Assembly (NCBI GenBank): GCA_004325065.1
Contig: PITI01000043.1
Coordinates: 1 to 29,232 of the forward strand
Reading direction: 5' to 3'
Origin: Hamiltosporidium magnivora
Lineage: Eukaryota; Microsporidia; Dubosqiidae
Length of the DNA: 29,232 nucleotides
Below, one piece after another: positions 1 through 9,128 of this stretch. Positions within the stretch are counted from its first letter, which is position 1, and each line of letters opens with the position of its first letter. A program made the translations under genes and the position numbers. Below the pieces are notes generated by a model. That model was not told the DNA's origin. It saw nothing but the letters and a program-made list of their open reading frames with translations, and searched no databases.

Positions 1-566
1 AACCTTAACTTGGGGCACTAAAAAAATGGTTAAATTTTTTTTAAGTAGAGAATATCTAATTGTTACTCTCTGTTAACAGAATTATAGACAAGAATAGACT
101 TAGAAATCTTAGCTATCATCTTAATGATAGGTGTATAATATATAACCTTTTCATATTGACTTATTTTCCAAATCTTTTTATATTTTTTGTAAAAATTTTG
201 AAAACATAGTCGAAGATTCATTTGGATCAAAAGAGAGAAAAATTTATTACCTTTTTCACATGAAAAAAACAAATTTTATTATTTCTTGCTAAATAATATT
301 TTAAGAATTCAAATTAACTCAACGAATGTGGTTTTTCATATGAATAGAGGAGATAGTAGGTGATCTTAATTAAAAAATGTTCCTTCTTTAAAACACACAA
401 CTAAATCTGACAAAAATATTTTTAAAATATTCTTAGTTCTTCTTTCCTTAAATAATACAATATGTTCTTCATTGAAAGTGCATGACCAGCTTTTTTTTGA
501 GCTTTTCCTGATATTTTATGTAAATTTAACAATTTAAAAATTTTTCTCTACATTATTAGCCTTTCA
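1..566. other. AT-rich non-coding stretch
   Basis: I see no supportable gene here. The only open frame on the minus strand (63-272) is a short run of AT-type residues with no recognisable motif and no CCC signal near its start. Confidence 0.5.
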
Positions 567-790
567 TTTATTCATTCTTGGCATGGAAGCCTTGGTTTTC
601 CTCTGTAATACCGCCTACAATCTCTTTCCAATCGGTTCGTTTACTTTTTTGGGTTTCGTAACAAGATGGTTTTAAAGAGCGGGTTGTTAGCCCTACGTCC
701 AAACTCCCAACCTGAAGGAACAGTCCCTTTTAGTCGCCCCTTATGACAAGTGGAAAATATTATTAGCCAAGTCTTCTCCCGACATGGTTG
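567..790 (-). repeat. Dispersed repeat, copy A (probable retroelement fragment)
   Basis: This GC-richer block aligns over its whole length with 21162-21385; by eye roughly two thirds to three quarters of the bases match. Shared runs include GTAATACCGCC, TCGTAACAAG, GGTTTTAAAG or close variants, TAGCCCTACG and CCTTTTAGTC. Read on the minus strand both copies encode a peptide of the form GRRAxNPxFKTxLLRxPK, followed, after a frame change in this copy, by GGITExxQG. Conservation at the protein level suggests a once-coding sequence. The minus-strand pattern, a GGCGACTAAAAGG-like run followed by TTGGGAGTTTGGxCGTAGGGCTAACAACCC, reminds me of the 5' part of widespread non-LTR retrotransposons. That family link is from memory and unverified; the repeat relationship itself is directly visible. 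Confidence 0.55.
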
Positions 791-1370
791 GCAATTATTA
801 GCCTTTACCTGCGATATTTAAATCTTTTTCAACTTTCTGCTGACTACTTTTGGTGGGAAAGAAAACGAAAAAGACTATCTAAACCATACCAACATCAACC
901 CTAAGCCAATATATTATAAACATCTTTTTATGGATATCACAAATATTTGCTTTCTTCTTGGTTTTTTTAATAGTTTATGCATTTTCAGAAAAGAAATATA
1001 AATCGAAGAAAACATAAAATATTCGATTTTATGAATGAAACTTATAAGCAATCTCAATATTTTTTCAAACAAGTTATAAGTTATAATACACGGCTAATAT
1101 TCAAAGAAATTTAAACCAAGATACCGAATAAGCATAAAAGGGCAAAAGTTACAACCGAGGTTCTGTCATCACAACAAACCCATATCTCGGGTCATTGAAA
1201 TACAGCCTCAGAAAAGCATTTGGATTTTTAAAATAAATCTTTATATTTGTACGAATTCTATATTCCAAAAATAATATAATGAATAACTCAAAATACAACC
1301 AATTAATTAAGAATAAAAAAAATTTAAAAGAATGAATTCATGAACGATGGAATTAAAAAAATCAAATTTT
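791..1370. other. AT-rich non-coding stretch
   Basis: No gene or RNA is recognised here. It lies downstream of the 3' end of the DRG1 gene and beside the dispersed repeat. Confidence 0.5.
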
Positions 1371-1550
1371 TCGTGATAAAATTTATCAAAAATAAAAATT
1401 TAATAATTTCAAAAGTAAAATACTGGCTAATTCAAATGAAAAGTATGAAATCCTGTGGTTTCATGAAAAAATTTATCAAAAGTTAAAATTTAATAATTTC
1501 AAAAGTAAAATACTGGCTAATTCAAATAAAAAATATTAAAAATCCTGTAA
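1371..1550. repeat. 90-bp tandem duplication
   Basis: Two head-to-tail copies are offset by exactly 90 bases. The segment ATTTATCAAA at 1381 recurs at 1471, and the shared stretch TTTAATAATTTCAAAAGTAAA plus the following TACTGGCTAATTCAAAT is intact in both. Copies differ by a few substitutions and small indels near AATCCTGT. It sits about 50 bases past the stop codon of the minus-strand DRG1 gene. Confidence 0.8.
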
Positions 1551-1598
1551 AAAAATAAATTCATTTTAACAAAAAATCCACAACAAAAATATTACTAA

Positions 1599-2702
1599 TC
1601 ACACACCTTTAACAATTTGAACGACATCGCTATCATTTAAAACATGATCTTTACCCACTCGTTGAGGATTATGTTTGACAGATGTTCCCCAAACCAAAGC
1701 ATATTTAAATTTACTCATAATTGATTTATGTATCGAATTACAAAAATCTTCTATTTTTTTTCTTTCTTCTCTTAAGATTACAGGATCTTCATAATCAATA
1801 GCCATTCCTCTGGGTTTGGCATACACTCTTATAAGTTTCAAATAATCCCAAGATTTTGATAATAAATCATCAAAATTCCATCCTAAATGTGCACATACCG
1901 GCACACAATTAGGTATTCTATAAATTAAATCCAATTCTTTTATCCCAATACAATCTATCTTATTCAAGACGTATAAACAAGGAACGTATTTTCTATTTCC
2001 ATCAACACAATCAATAAATTCATCAACAGAACATTTTTCATTAAAAACTACTTCTGCATTATTTATACGGTATTCTGTTAGAATACCTTTAACTATTTCC
2101 ACTTCAACAGCATCTTCATCTTTACTTTGATTATAATTGTAGATAACTGTTATTCCACCTTTTTCTTTTTTATTGATTTTGACATTTTTTGGTTTTGTAT
2201 TTAAACGAATACCGAAATGTTCCAATTCTCTCTCAATTACTTTTTTATGTGTCAATGGTTTGGTACAATCCAATACGATAAGTAACAATGAACATGTTTT
2301 AGCTACACCAAGCACTTGTCTACCCCTTCCTTTACCTTCCCGAGCACCTTCTATTATTCCTGGAAGATCAAGAATTTGTATTTTGGCACCTCTATATTTA
2401 AGGACACCAGGAACAGTGGTCAACGTAGTAAATTCATAATCGGCTATTGCACTATATGTACCTGTCAGTTTAGACATGAGTGTGCTTTTACCTACACTTG
2501 GAAATCCTATAAATCCTATACGAGCAATTCCTGTCTTGCTCACATCAAAACCCCCTTCAACCGTAGATTTATTTTGTGGTAGGTTAAGTTGTTCTCTTCT
2601 TAATTTAGCCAATCTTGCCTTCAGTAATCCCATGTGATGCGCAGTAGCTTTGTTTTTTTGTGTTCTTGCTATTTCATTTTCTATTTCTTTAATTCTATCC
2701 AT
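1599..2702 (-). CDS. DRG1: Developmentally regulated GTP-binding protein, DRG1/Rbg1 type
   Basis: A 367-residue OBG-class GTPase of the DRG family, close to the usual length of about 365. Visible elements: an N-terminal helical segment (1-48) starting with the family-like [21 protein letters not shown]-loop GFPSVGKS (66-73); the switch I threonines in FTTLTTVPG (91-99); G3 DLPG (112-115); G4 NKID (247-250); and a C-terminal TGS domain (about 289-366) ending [20 protein letters not shown] and so on. [20 protein letters not shown] and the [16 protein letters not shown] region match DRG1 better than DRG2. In eukaryotes DRG1 (yeast Rbg1) works with a DFRP partner on translating ribosomes and helps relieve stalls; that role is from the family. 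The ATG is preceded by CCC 12 bases upstream. No intron or disruption is seen. Confidence 0.95.
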   Translation of the reverse strand: MDRIKEIENEIARTQKNKATAHHMGLLKARLAKLRREQLNLPQNKSTVEGGFDVSKTGIARIGFIGFPSVGKSTLMSKLTGTYSAIADYEFTTLTTVPGVLKYRGAKIQILDLPGIIEGAREGKGRGRQVLGVAKTCSLLLIVLDCTKPLTHKKVIERELEHFGIRLNTKPKNVKINKKEKGGITVIYNYNQSKDEDAVEVEIVKGILTEYRINNAEVVFNEKCSVDEFIDCVDGNRKYVPCLYVLNKIDCIGIKELDLIYRIPNCVPVCAHLGWNFDDLLSKSWDYLKLIRVYAKPRGMAIDYEDPVILREERKKIEDFCNSIHKSIMSKFKYALVWGTSVKHNPQRVGKDHVLNDSDVVQIVKGV

Positions 2703-3650
2703 TTACAGTTAAAAGGGATGTAATTTGATTTTATTTAACGATTGTATTTATAATACAAAGACTGCGGTTATTTAGATGATTGTAAAATTGTGAAATTTCT
2801 TAGAAATTTCTTTAAAATTGTTCATAATACAAAGACAAAATTTATAAATTGAATATAAAGATTCTGGTTTAAAAAAAAAATTAAAAATATTTATTGTTTT
2901 AACTAAGTAAATATTTAAAATATATGTGAATAAATTTTAGACCAAAGTCTGATTGCAGTATGGCCGTATATATCTTGATTGGTTTTTAGAGAAGATTTAT
3001 GTGTAGATTTGGCTTGTTTTGAGGAAAAATAAAACGAATTTTATTTTCATTTCAAATAATAAGTGAATAAAAATAAAAAAACCGATTTTAAATTAAATTC
3101 ACCGTAGAATTTTATATAAGATAAGTAACTCAAGATAACTTAAAAAACCTAAAATAATTTGAAATATTATAAATCAAATGTAAATATTAATATATTTTGA
3201 TCGAAGCAAAGGAATTGAGCCTAGACTTATGATGAGAACTTGTAAAAAGTATCTTTTGATGTCATATAAGAAACCGAGAGATATGGATAGCTCATATATT
3301 TTCTACACATGAATACAATTAGAAAGAACATTTAAATAAACAAATACTAGAATTAATGAAAGCCAAGCGTGGATAAAATAATCTAAATCGAAAAAATAAC
3401 TAAAATATTGAAAATTTAAAACTATAAAAAACGATTAAAATAAAAATAAGAAAAATGTAGAATGAACCATTTAAAATATCCAAATACCCTTATTCAAGTA
3501 TAAATCTAAATCCTTTGGAATATCAAATATTATTTTTCGATGACTTTTTTTTCAAAAATATAAATTTTTTATTTTCAAGAAAATAATCTACAGATAATTT
3601 CTTGTTATTTTTAAAAATACGCTACTAGTAAAAACGACCCTCTCAGAAAA
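2703..3650. promoter_or_regulatory. Divergent intergenic region between DRG1 and eRF1
   Basis: About 950 bases separate the two start codons, so both promoters must lie here. A CCC motif (GGG on the plus strand, 2715-2717) precedes the DRG1 ATG, and CGACCC (3635-3640) precedes the eRF1 ATG. Near the DRG1 end ATAATACAAAGAC occurs twice, at about 2750 and 2825, with the inverted pair GAAATTTC-TTA-GAAATTTC between them. No gene is seen in the remainder. Confidence 0.5.
3635..3640 (+). promoter_or_regulatory. CCC start-region motif of eRF1
   Basis: CGACCC lies 10 bases before the ATG at 3651. CCC/GGG-like motifs close to the start codon are a described microsporidian expression signal; assignment here is by position and sequence only. 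Confidence 0.5.
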
Positions 3651-4811
3651 ATGGATGAAGTACAAATTTGGAAAACAAAAAAAATATTAAAAAATCTAAA
3701 AAATGCGCGTGGAAATGGAACGAGCATGATAAGTTTGATAATTCCACCCAAAGAATGTATATCCCGTTCTACTAGATTACTTACCGACGAATATGGAACT
3801 GCTTCAAATATAAAATCGCGTGTAAATAAAAACAGTGTATTGAGTGCCATCGTATCAGCACAGGCAAAATTAAAAACCTACAGTAAAACACCAACCAATG
3901 GATTGGCTATTTATGTAGGTACTGTTGTAGAAGATACTAAAGAAAAGAAAGTAAGTATTGGTATTGAACCTATCAAACCTATAAATACTTCTTTATATAT
4001 GTGTGATTCTAAATTTCATGTTGATGATTTGCTTAGACAATATGAAGATGAAAGTAAATTTGGTATTATTGTTATGGATGGACACAGCACATTGTTCAGT
4101 ACTGTACAAGGAAATGTTAAAACAATTTTACAAGAACTTACAGTTGATCTTCCTAAGAAACATGGAAGGGGTGGTCAATCGAGTGTAAGATTTGCTCGAT
4201 TGAGATTAGAAAAGCGGTTAAATTACATTAAAAAAGTAGCTGAGATTATGAATGGTATTTATTTGACAGACAGTAAAATAAATGTGGAGGGGTTGATTTT
4301 AGCAGGACATTCTGATTTTAAAAATGAATTAAAAACGTGCGATGTTTTGGATCATAAAATACGTGAAAAAATAGTAAAAATTGTAGATGTGAATTATGGA
4401 GGAGAAAATGGGTTAAATCAAGCCATAGAATTGAGTGAAGATGTGCTTAAAGAGTTAAAACTCAGTAAAGAAAAAAATATTCTAAAAAGATTTTTTGAAG
4501 AGATGGCTTTGGACGGGAAATATTGTTACAGTATAAAAGATACCATACAGTGTCTTGAAAGTGGATGTATTGAAACTTTGATTGTGTGGGAGAATCTTGC
4601 AGACAAGAAAGACGAAGAAGATTTTGTAGATTGGATATCAGAGAATTATAAAGAATTTGGATGTGAATTGATATTTGTAACAGACAAAAGTGCAGAAGGA
4701 ACACAATTTGTTGAAGCATTTGGAGGAATCGGTGGTATTTTAAGATATAAAGTAGAAGGAATCAATGATTTCAGTGATTATGAAAGTATCGATGACAATG
4801 AAATTTTCTAA
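3651..4811 (+). CDS. Eukaryotic peptide chain release factor subunit 1 (eRF1)
   Basis: A 386-residue class I release factor that recognises all three stop codons in the ribosomal A site and triggers peptidyl-tRNA hydrolysis together with eRF3. Domain 1 carries TASNIKS (NIKS at 53-56) and YMCDSKF (116-122), the YxCxxxF stop-recognition motif. Domain 2 has the catalytic GGQ (174-176) in HGRGGQSSVRFARLR. Domain 3 ends with VTDKSAEGTQFVEAFGGIGG and an acidic tail. It is about 50 residues shorter than the human protein because the domain 3 minidomain is missing: only about eight residues (ADKKDEED) join IVWENL to FVDWISENY. All catalytic and decoding motifs are intact, so a functional protein is expected. 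It has no introns and is preceded by CGACCC. Confidence 0.97.
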   Translation: MDEVQIWKTKKILKNLKNARGNGTSMISLIIPPKECISRSTRLLTDEYGTASNIKSRVNKNSVLSAIVSAQAKLKTYSKTPTNGLAIYVGTVVEDTKEKKVSIGIEPIKPINTSLYMCDSKFHVDDLLRQYEDESKFGIIVMDGHSTLFSTVQGNVKTILQELTVDLPKKHGRGGQSSVRFARLRLEKRLNYIKKVAEIMNGIYLTDSKINVEGLILAGHSDFKNELKTCDVLDHKIREKIVKIVDVNYGGENGLNQAIELSEDVLKELKLSKEKNILKRFFEEMALDGKYCYSIKDTIQCLESGCIETLIVWENLADKKDEEDFVDWISENYKEFGCELIFVTDKSAEGTQFVEAFGGIGGILRYKVEGINDFSDYESIDDNEIF

Positions 4812-5583
4812 AAAAAATCATTGAAAGAATGACTTGGTTTATTTCGTAGTTACATTTAAGACAAATTAAATTCCGAATTTCTATTAAATAAATTAAAAAA
4901 TATTTTTTAGTTGAGAGGAATATACTTTTAAGCTTAAAAAAGTTTTAATTCAGACTTTTCTTTTGAAGAACCTTTTTATGGTTTTCTGATTATTTCTTCT
5001 TAATTAAACAATGCAATTCGAATAAAAGTTTTTCTCTTTCAATTAGTTTGGTATCCATAGAGTAATATATTTTAAAGTTAAGTTATGCATTGTTTTATAA
5101 AAATATAAATTTTTGGTAGAATTAAAAATTGTGAGTGTTTGAGTTGCATTTAAAAACCCTTTTGTAAATTTCTAAGTGAAAATAGTCTAGTTATATTTGG
5201 AAATAATTGTGCATAGATTATGTGCTTTCGCTTTATGTTTTTTTTTTGCCAAAACAGGATATTATTTATCATTTTTCAGCACTTCTGTATATTTCTTTTA
5301 AGGTTTTGTATTAATAAGATTACTGCTTTTACTGATTTTCGAAATGATTTTTTTTGTGATTCTGATAATTATATATATCCACCACGGGATATGGAGGGAG
5401 GATAACGACATAAAAAACTTTCTGCTTGGAAATGAGTTTGTGAAACTAGTGTGAGGTCATTGTTTGGATTTTTGATGGGAAAAAACCACACTACATCTTT
5501 GTTTGTTCCATGGAAGTTGTTATGAAGAGGAGAGGTCTAAGAAATGGAGAAACTTTTTCTACGATTTATTTGTAGTTTTTTAT
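4812..5583. other. Non-coding stretch downstream of eRF1
   Basis: AT-rich sequence with no recognisable gene. The short open frame at 5220-5405 is Phe-rich, as expected of T-rich DNA, and has no family features. Confidence 0.45.
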
Positions 5584-6090
5584 GTAACCAGATTGCAGAC
5601 CGCAGCTGAACATGTAGGTAATTGCCATGTAAAAGCATGGAAACCTAGCCTTGCTCACTCGGGTTAGAAGACTTAGCGCCAGGGAAATATAAAAATAAAA
5701 ACCATTAAAAGCCGGGAGAGCTAAGTAGCAGGTTATACCTGTTGGTATGACATTGCACTGTCTAGGTGGATCCCATGTAAGTCTTTGAAATATATTTTAG
5801 CTAGAAGTTTATTGGGTTCCGAAAGTGTAGAGTAAGTGGGAATGCTGCATAGTCTTGGGCGAGCCCAGGGGGAGGCTTCGGCCTTCGATCACACTCCATG
5901 CAACGGACATTAACGAACTCCGGGCAACTGCCTCGCCTAGTAATTAGGTTCTACACACCTGGTAGAGTAAAGGCTTTGGGACGTAGGTATCACACACAGT
6001 GTGTACTGATGTAGTGCTAGGGAGCGGTTAGATGTAAACCTAGAACTGCGTTAATGCCATTAAAACACATATAACACTTGCCACTATTTT
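5584..6090 (+). repeat. GC-rich structured non-coding block, possible retroelement 5' region
   Basis: About 500 bases with base composition clearly richer in G and C than the surroundings, and no open reading frame of note. Strong hairpins are visible: AGGC-TTCG-GCCT (5873-5884), a perfect stem closed by a UUCG tetraloop; CTTGGGC-GA-GCCCAGG (5854-5869); and a CACAC/GTGTG pair near 5991-6003. The composition and folds suggest a selected RNA rather than drifted intergenic DNA. The string with GTAAAGGCTTTGGGACGTA and GTAGTGCTAGG...AGCGGTTAGATGTAAACC reminds me of the leader of dispersed non-LTR elements, but this is recollection without a search. It is not a tRNA or a recognisable rRNA segment. 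Confidence 0.35.
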
Positions 6091-6357
6091 AAAAAAATGT
6101 GATACTTTTAAATAAAATACACCGCAGGCTTATATTTTTGTACCGAGAAAAAAATCAATTTTTATTTTTTTGGTATTTATCAATTGTGTTTTATGCCGAA
6201 AAACCATTTGAAATATCAAAAATATGCATTAGAAACATAATTGTAATTTTAAACAACCGAAAATTAGATAAAAATTCAATTCTATGATTTTTCTTTATAC
6301 ATTAACAATTTTTCTGAATTTGAAGATTTTTAATTTCAAAGTATATCAAAATATTAA
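6091..6357. other. AT-rich spacer before the Merlin insertion
   Basis: No supportable gene. The 62-codon open frame at 6099-6287 has no motif. Confidence 0.4.
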
Positions 6358-6366
6358 AACAAGTTT
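6358..6366. repeat. Left target-site duplication of the Merlin element
   Basis: AACAAGTTT directly precedes the left terminal repeat and is repeated exactly at 7435-7443. Nine bases fits the 8-9 bp duplication typical of Merlin/IS1016-type transposition. Confidence 0.75.
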
Positions 6367-6391
6367 GGAGCAAGAGCTCCTTTTATAGTTC
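6367..6391 (+). repeat. Left terminal inverted repeat of the Merlin element
   Basis: GGAGCAAGAGCTCC itself is a short palindrome (GGAGC...GCTCC). The following CTTTTATAGTTC corresponds to CTTTATAGTAC at the opposite end. Confidence 0.65.
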
Positions 6392-6580
6392 TAAATTTTC
6401 TTTACAAGCATTAATTTACGAAAAATATCATTAAATTTATATTTATAACATTACAATCCTAACTTACTAACATTTTATAACACTAACCAATAAATTAAAT
6501 TAAAATGTAATGATAAATTTAAGAAAAGAAAGTTTTAAACAGTTTTATTAAGAGCTAAACAATCTTGACATTAATTACAC

Positions 6581-7366
6581 CTAATAATTCAGTTTCTTTT
6601 TTTTCCAACAGCAAATTTTAAAGGTAACCGTATTATTTCTTCAGTTCGACATTGATCTGGAATAAACTTCTTAAGCGGTGACCGATTTGCCTCAATCGTG
6701 TTGGTATGAACACCTGAGATAGAATTAATAAATCCGCGCGAGTGATTTACTGCTTTGTGATCAAGATATTTTTTCGAATTCTCATAACTCTTTCAACAGT
6801 CTGTATGGATTATACCATTAAATTCACAAGTTGTAATATTATGCGGTAAGTGTTTCTTTAGTTCTAAAAGAAATGGGTATTAACATTATCTTACGAGCTG
6901 GTGTTCCTTCAACCAATCTTAAAACCCAAATACATACAACTCTATGCCCCTGTTGTACTTTCGTTTACCAAATTTGGATTCTTCAATTTCAACAATGATT
7001 TCATTACCTCCAATATAGTCATTGGTTGCAATCAAATTACTTTTGGGTTTATCATTCAGTTGATTAACTTTGAACTTTAATCCCTTTTTAGAATATTCCT
7101 ATCAGAACATATTATTCACATTTGTGTGTTATTAACTAAACCACAATTGTTTTATAAAAGATTTTAGGACTTTTTTTATAGTTCTCAAGCAAGGTACCTT
7201 TAAAACCAGAAAGTTTCTTTTTATATGTAGACCATGTACAAATCAAAATGAATGATGATTTTGGCACGAAGCTTGTTAAAGAAATACAAGCACTGCGTTT
7301 TGGTGCTAAAACAGTTAATATATGTAATTTAAGCCAATCACTAAATTCATTGAAACTAAAACTCAT
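6581..7366 (-). pseudogene. Merlin (IS1016/ISXO2-like) transposase, broken
   Basis: Read on the minus strand, the remains keep the family order: an N-terminal part with TYKKKLSGFKGTLLENYKK (compare the S-x-R-K-G-T-x-x-E region of Merlin proteins); then VEIEESKFGKRKYNRG; a frame change; HRVVCIWVLRLVEGTPARKI; then HTDC-stop-KSYE; VNHSRGFINSISG; and VHTNTIEANRSPLKKFIP. The first catalytic Asp of the usual VEIDESKFG is Glu here, and the Trp after SDC/TDC is now a stop. Further stops lie at 7136-7138 and between the N-terminal and catalytic parts. About 262 codons span the region, a little shorter than typical family members. It cannot make an active enzyme. Confidence 0.85.
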
Positions 7367-7409
7367 TTAAAATGGCAAAAAATTAAAAAATTTCTGAAGC
7401 AGGGTGAAA

Positions 7410-7434
7410 TGTACTATAAAGGTACCTTTCGCCT
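7410..7434 (-). repeat. Right terminal inverted repeat of the Merlin element
   Basis: Inward on the minus strand this reads AGGCGAAAGGTACCTTTATA and so on, the partner of the left end with one or two gaps. A local imperfect hairpin with GGTGAAATGTAC lies just inside. Confidence 0.65.
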
Positions 7435-7443
7435 AACAAGTTT
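7435..7443. repeat. Right target-site duplication of the Merlin element
   Basis: Exact second copy of AACAAGTTT found at 6358-6366. Confidence 0.75.
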
Positions 7444-8837
7444 ATACTCAAATCATTTGTTTTAAAATTTTATTAATAATTGTGGTTACATAGTCTTACT
7501 GGGATATTATGCCGGATGTATTGTAATTTTATATATTCTTGGTAGATTAATATTCCAATAATTCTTGATGAGCACAGACTTCTAGTTTTTTTCAAGAATG
7601 TCTTATATTGATTATTAAAGACCATAAATACAATCTATTCTGAAAAGTGTGTTCATTTGTAGAAAAATATATATTTAAAAATCTAACTAGAAAATTAGAG
7701 GTGTGTTTTAAAATTTTATAGTTTTTATTGCCTTCGACTCTCAAATACATACTTGCGCTCAATTTATAAATAATGAGCAGTCATCAAGCTATACAATCTA
7801 ATTGTACAATCAAACCAACATAACCGAGGCTTTAAACATTATATTAAAAATCAAAGTTTATATAATTCAGTAAAATGTGCAACAAGAGTCTTTTAAACAA
7901 TAATCCAAGTATGAAATTCTAAATATATAGGAATAATAAAAATATTCTGATCAAAATCGCATTATTGATTCTAATAAAGTTAACGTATATAGAAAAGAAT
8001 CATTATTTGTTTGCTGGTAATTCAAAAACAAAGGAATTCCATATAAAGTTTGTTTCTACAATTAATATTTGCTATAACACCCAAAAAAGGAACTATTTAT
8101 TACAATAAAGGTTCTTTGAAATTACTTGCGCTTACCTTCTATTATTCTCATTGTGCTAAAAAATCCTGGTAGGTTAGGAAAGTAATAAAGCGTATTAAAC
8201 AATTTAACCTGATAACTAGCATGATTCAAGATGCGATCGAAATCAAAATATATGTGATATATTTCGCTTTGTAAGATACTTACAGTTTAGAAGAAATATA
8301 AAATTCCACTTTTTATTGATATTATAAATGTATTATATAATATTTTGTAAAGTATAAGGCTATCATAAATATAACTTATAAATTAGCTTAATTAAAAAGA
8401 ATTTAAGTATCCTTAAACGTAGTTTAAAATCGTAAAAATCAAAAGAAACCTAACAAGATAAAATCTCGTTCTGAATCCAAAAAAAAATATAACATTTGTT
8501 TACATGCCTAGCTATATAATTCCGCTCTAAGCCTCATCAAATTATGACACCTTTACATACGATCAGAAAATTATATCAAATAATGCTACTTTGATCTTAT
8601 ATTCGAGTGCGATATCTATTCACAGTTAATTGAATATTCTAGTAATTATGAAATATGGAATTAGTGAATGGTTAATTTGATAATTTTTTTAGAAACAAAA
8701 ACAAGAAGATTTTATTTTTAACAAAATATACATGATAAATACGTATATTTAAGAAAAAATATATACTTACACAAAGAAATCAAGTAAAAAATTATTTAAT
8801 TGTATTAGCAGCTTCCGCTTTCGTGAAATTTCGAGTG
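7444..8837. other. AT-rich non-coding stretch
   Basis: No gene, RNA or repeat array that I can support. Stops are dense in all frames. Confidence 0.45.
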
Positions 8838-9128
8838 TCATAAGCTGTTTATGCAACCGTCTTCCTTTTTCAGCTGCAGATCTAAATCTACAGCCAAAGA
8901 GACCGTAGCTTTGGATCGAGATTGAATAAACTTGAAAATTCTTTCAATAAGCCTCTGCATATAGAATTTCTTCGGACTCATAAACTTTGCATGACATTTT
9001 GTTACTTCGTTCATCGCTAAATCGGATTTAGGTTTCGATGGTTCGCGTATAATTAATAAAATTTGGCATCTGTTATTTTCAGAAAAAATGCCACAGTATT
9101 CCTTGCCACTGGGAGTTATTGTCTTCAT
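8838..9128 (-). CDS. Small hypothetical protein (96 aa)
   Basis: I do not recognise this protein. It is a mixed-composition sequence, not the Phe/Ile/Lys/Asn pattern expected of random AT-rich DNA, with a basic middle (IREPSKPKSD, KCHAKFMSPKKFYMQRLIERIFKFI) and a charged end (DLDLQLKKEDGC). No signal peptide or membrane segment is apparent. The reason to keep it is the start: the bases before the ATG on the minus strand read GTCCCGA, placing CCC two bases upstream, the arrangement seen at the Ase1 and 27.5 kb genes. It sits alone in a gene-poor region and could also be a transposon fragment. Confidence 0.35.
   Translation of the reverse strand: MKTITPSGKEYCGIFSENNRCQILLIIREPSKPKSDLAMNEVTKCHAKFMSPKKFYMQRLIERIFKFIQSRSKATVSLAVDLDLQLKKEDGCINSL

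Larger units (their letters stand above)
6367..7434 (-). mobile_element. Merlin-type DNA transposon, inactive copy
   Basis: A 1,068-base unit bounded by imperfect terminal inverted repeats. The left end begins GGAGCAAGAGCTCCTTTTA and the right end, read inward on the other strand, begins AGGCGAAAGGTACCTTTATA. They align over about 24 bases, best in CCT(T)TTATAGT. It is flanked by the perfect 9-base duplication AACAAGTTT. Inside, on the minus strand, lies a broken Merlin/ISXO2-like transposase. The size fits the usual compact Merlin layout of one gene between short TIRs. The intact duplication argues for a fairly recent insertion, although the gene inside has several stops. Confidence 0.8.

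Noticed and set aside
2173..2582. Plus-strand open frames inside the DRG1 region
   Set aside because: They are antisense to a clearly conserved GTPase and show no family features.
3611..3850. Minus-strand frame over the start of eRF1, and other frames within 4003-4719
   Set aside because: Shadows of the conserved eRF1 coding sequence.
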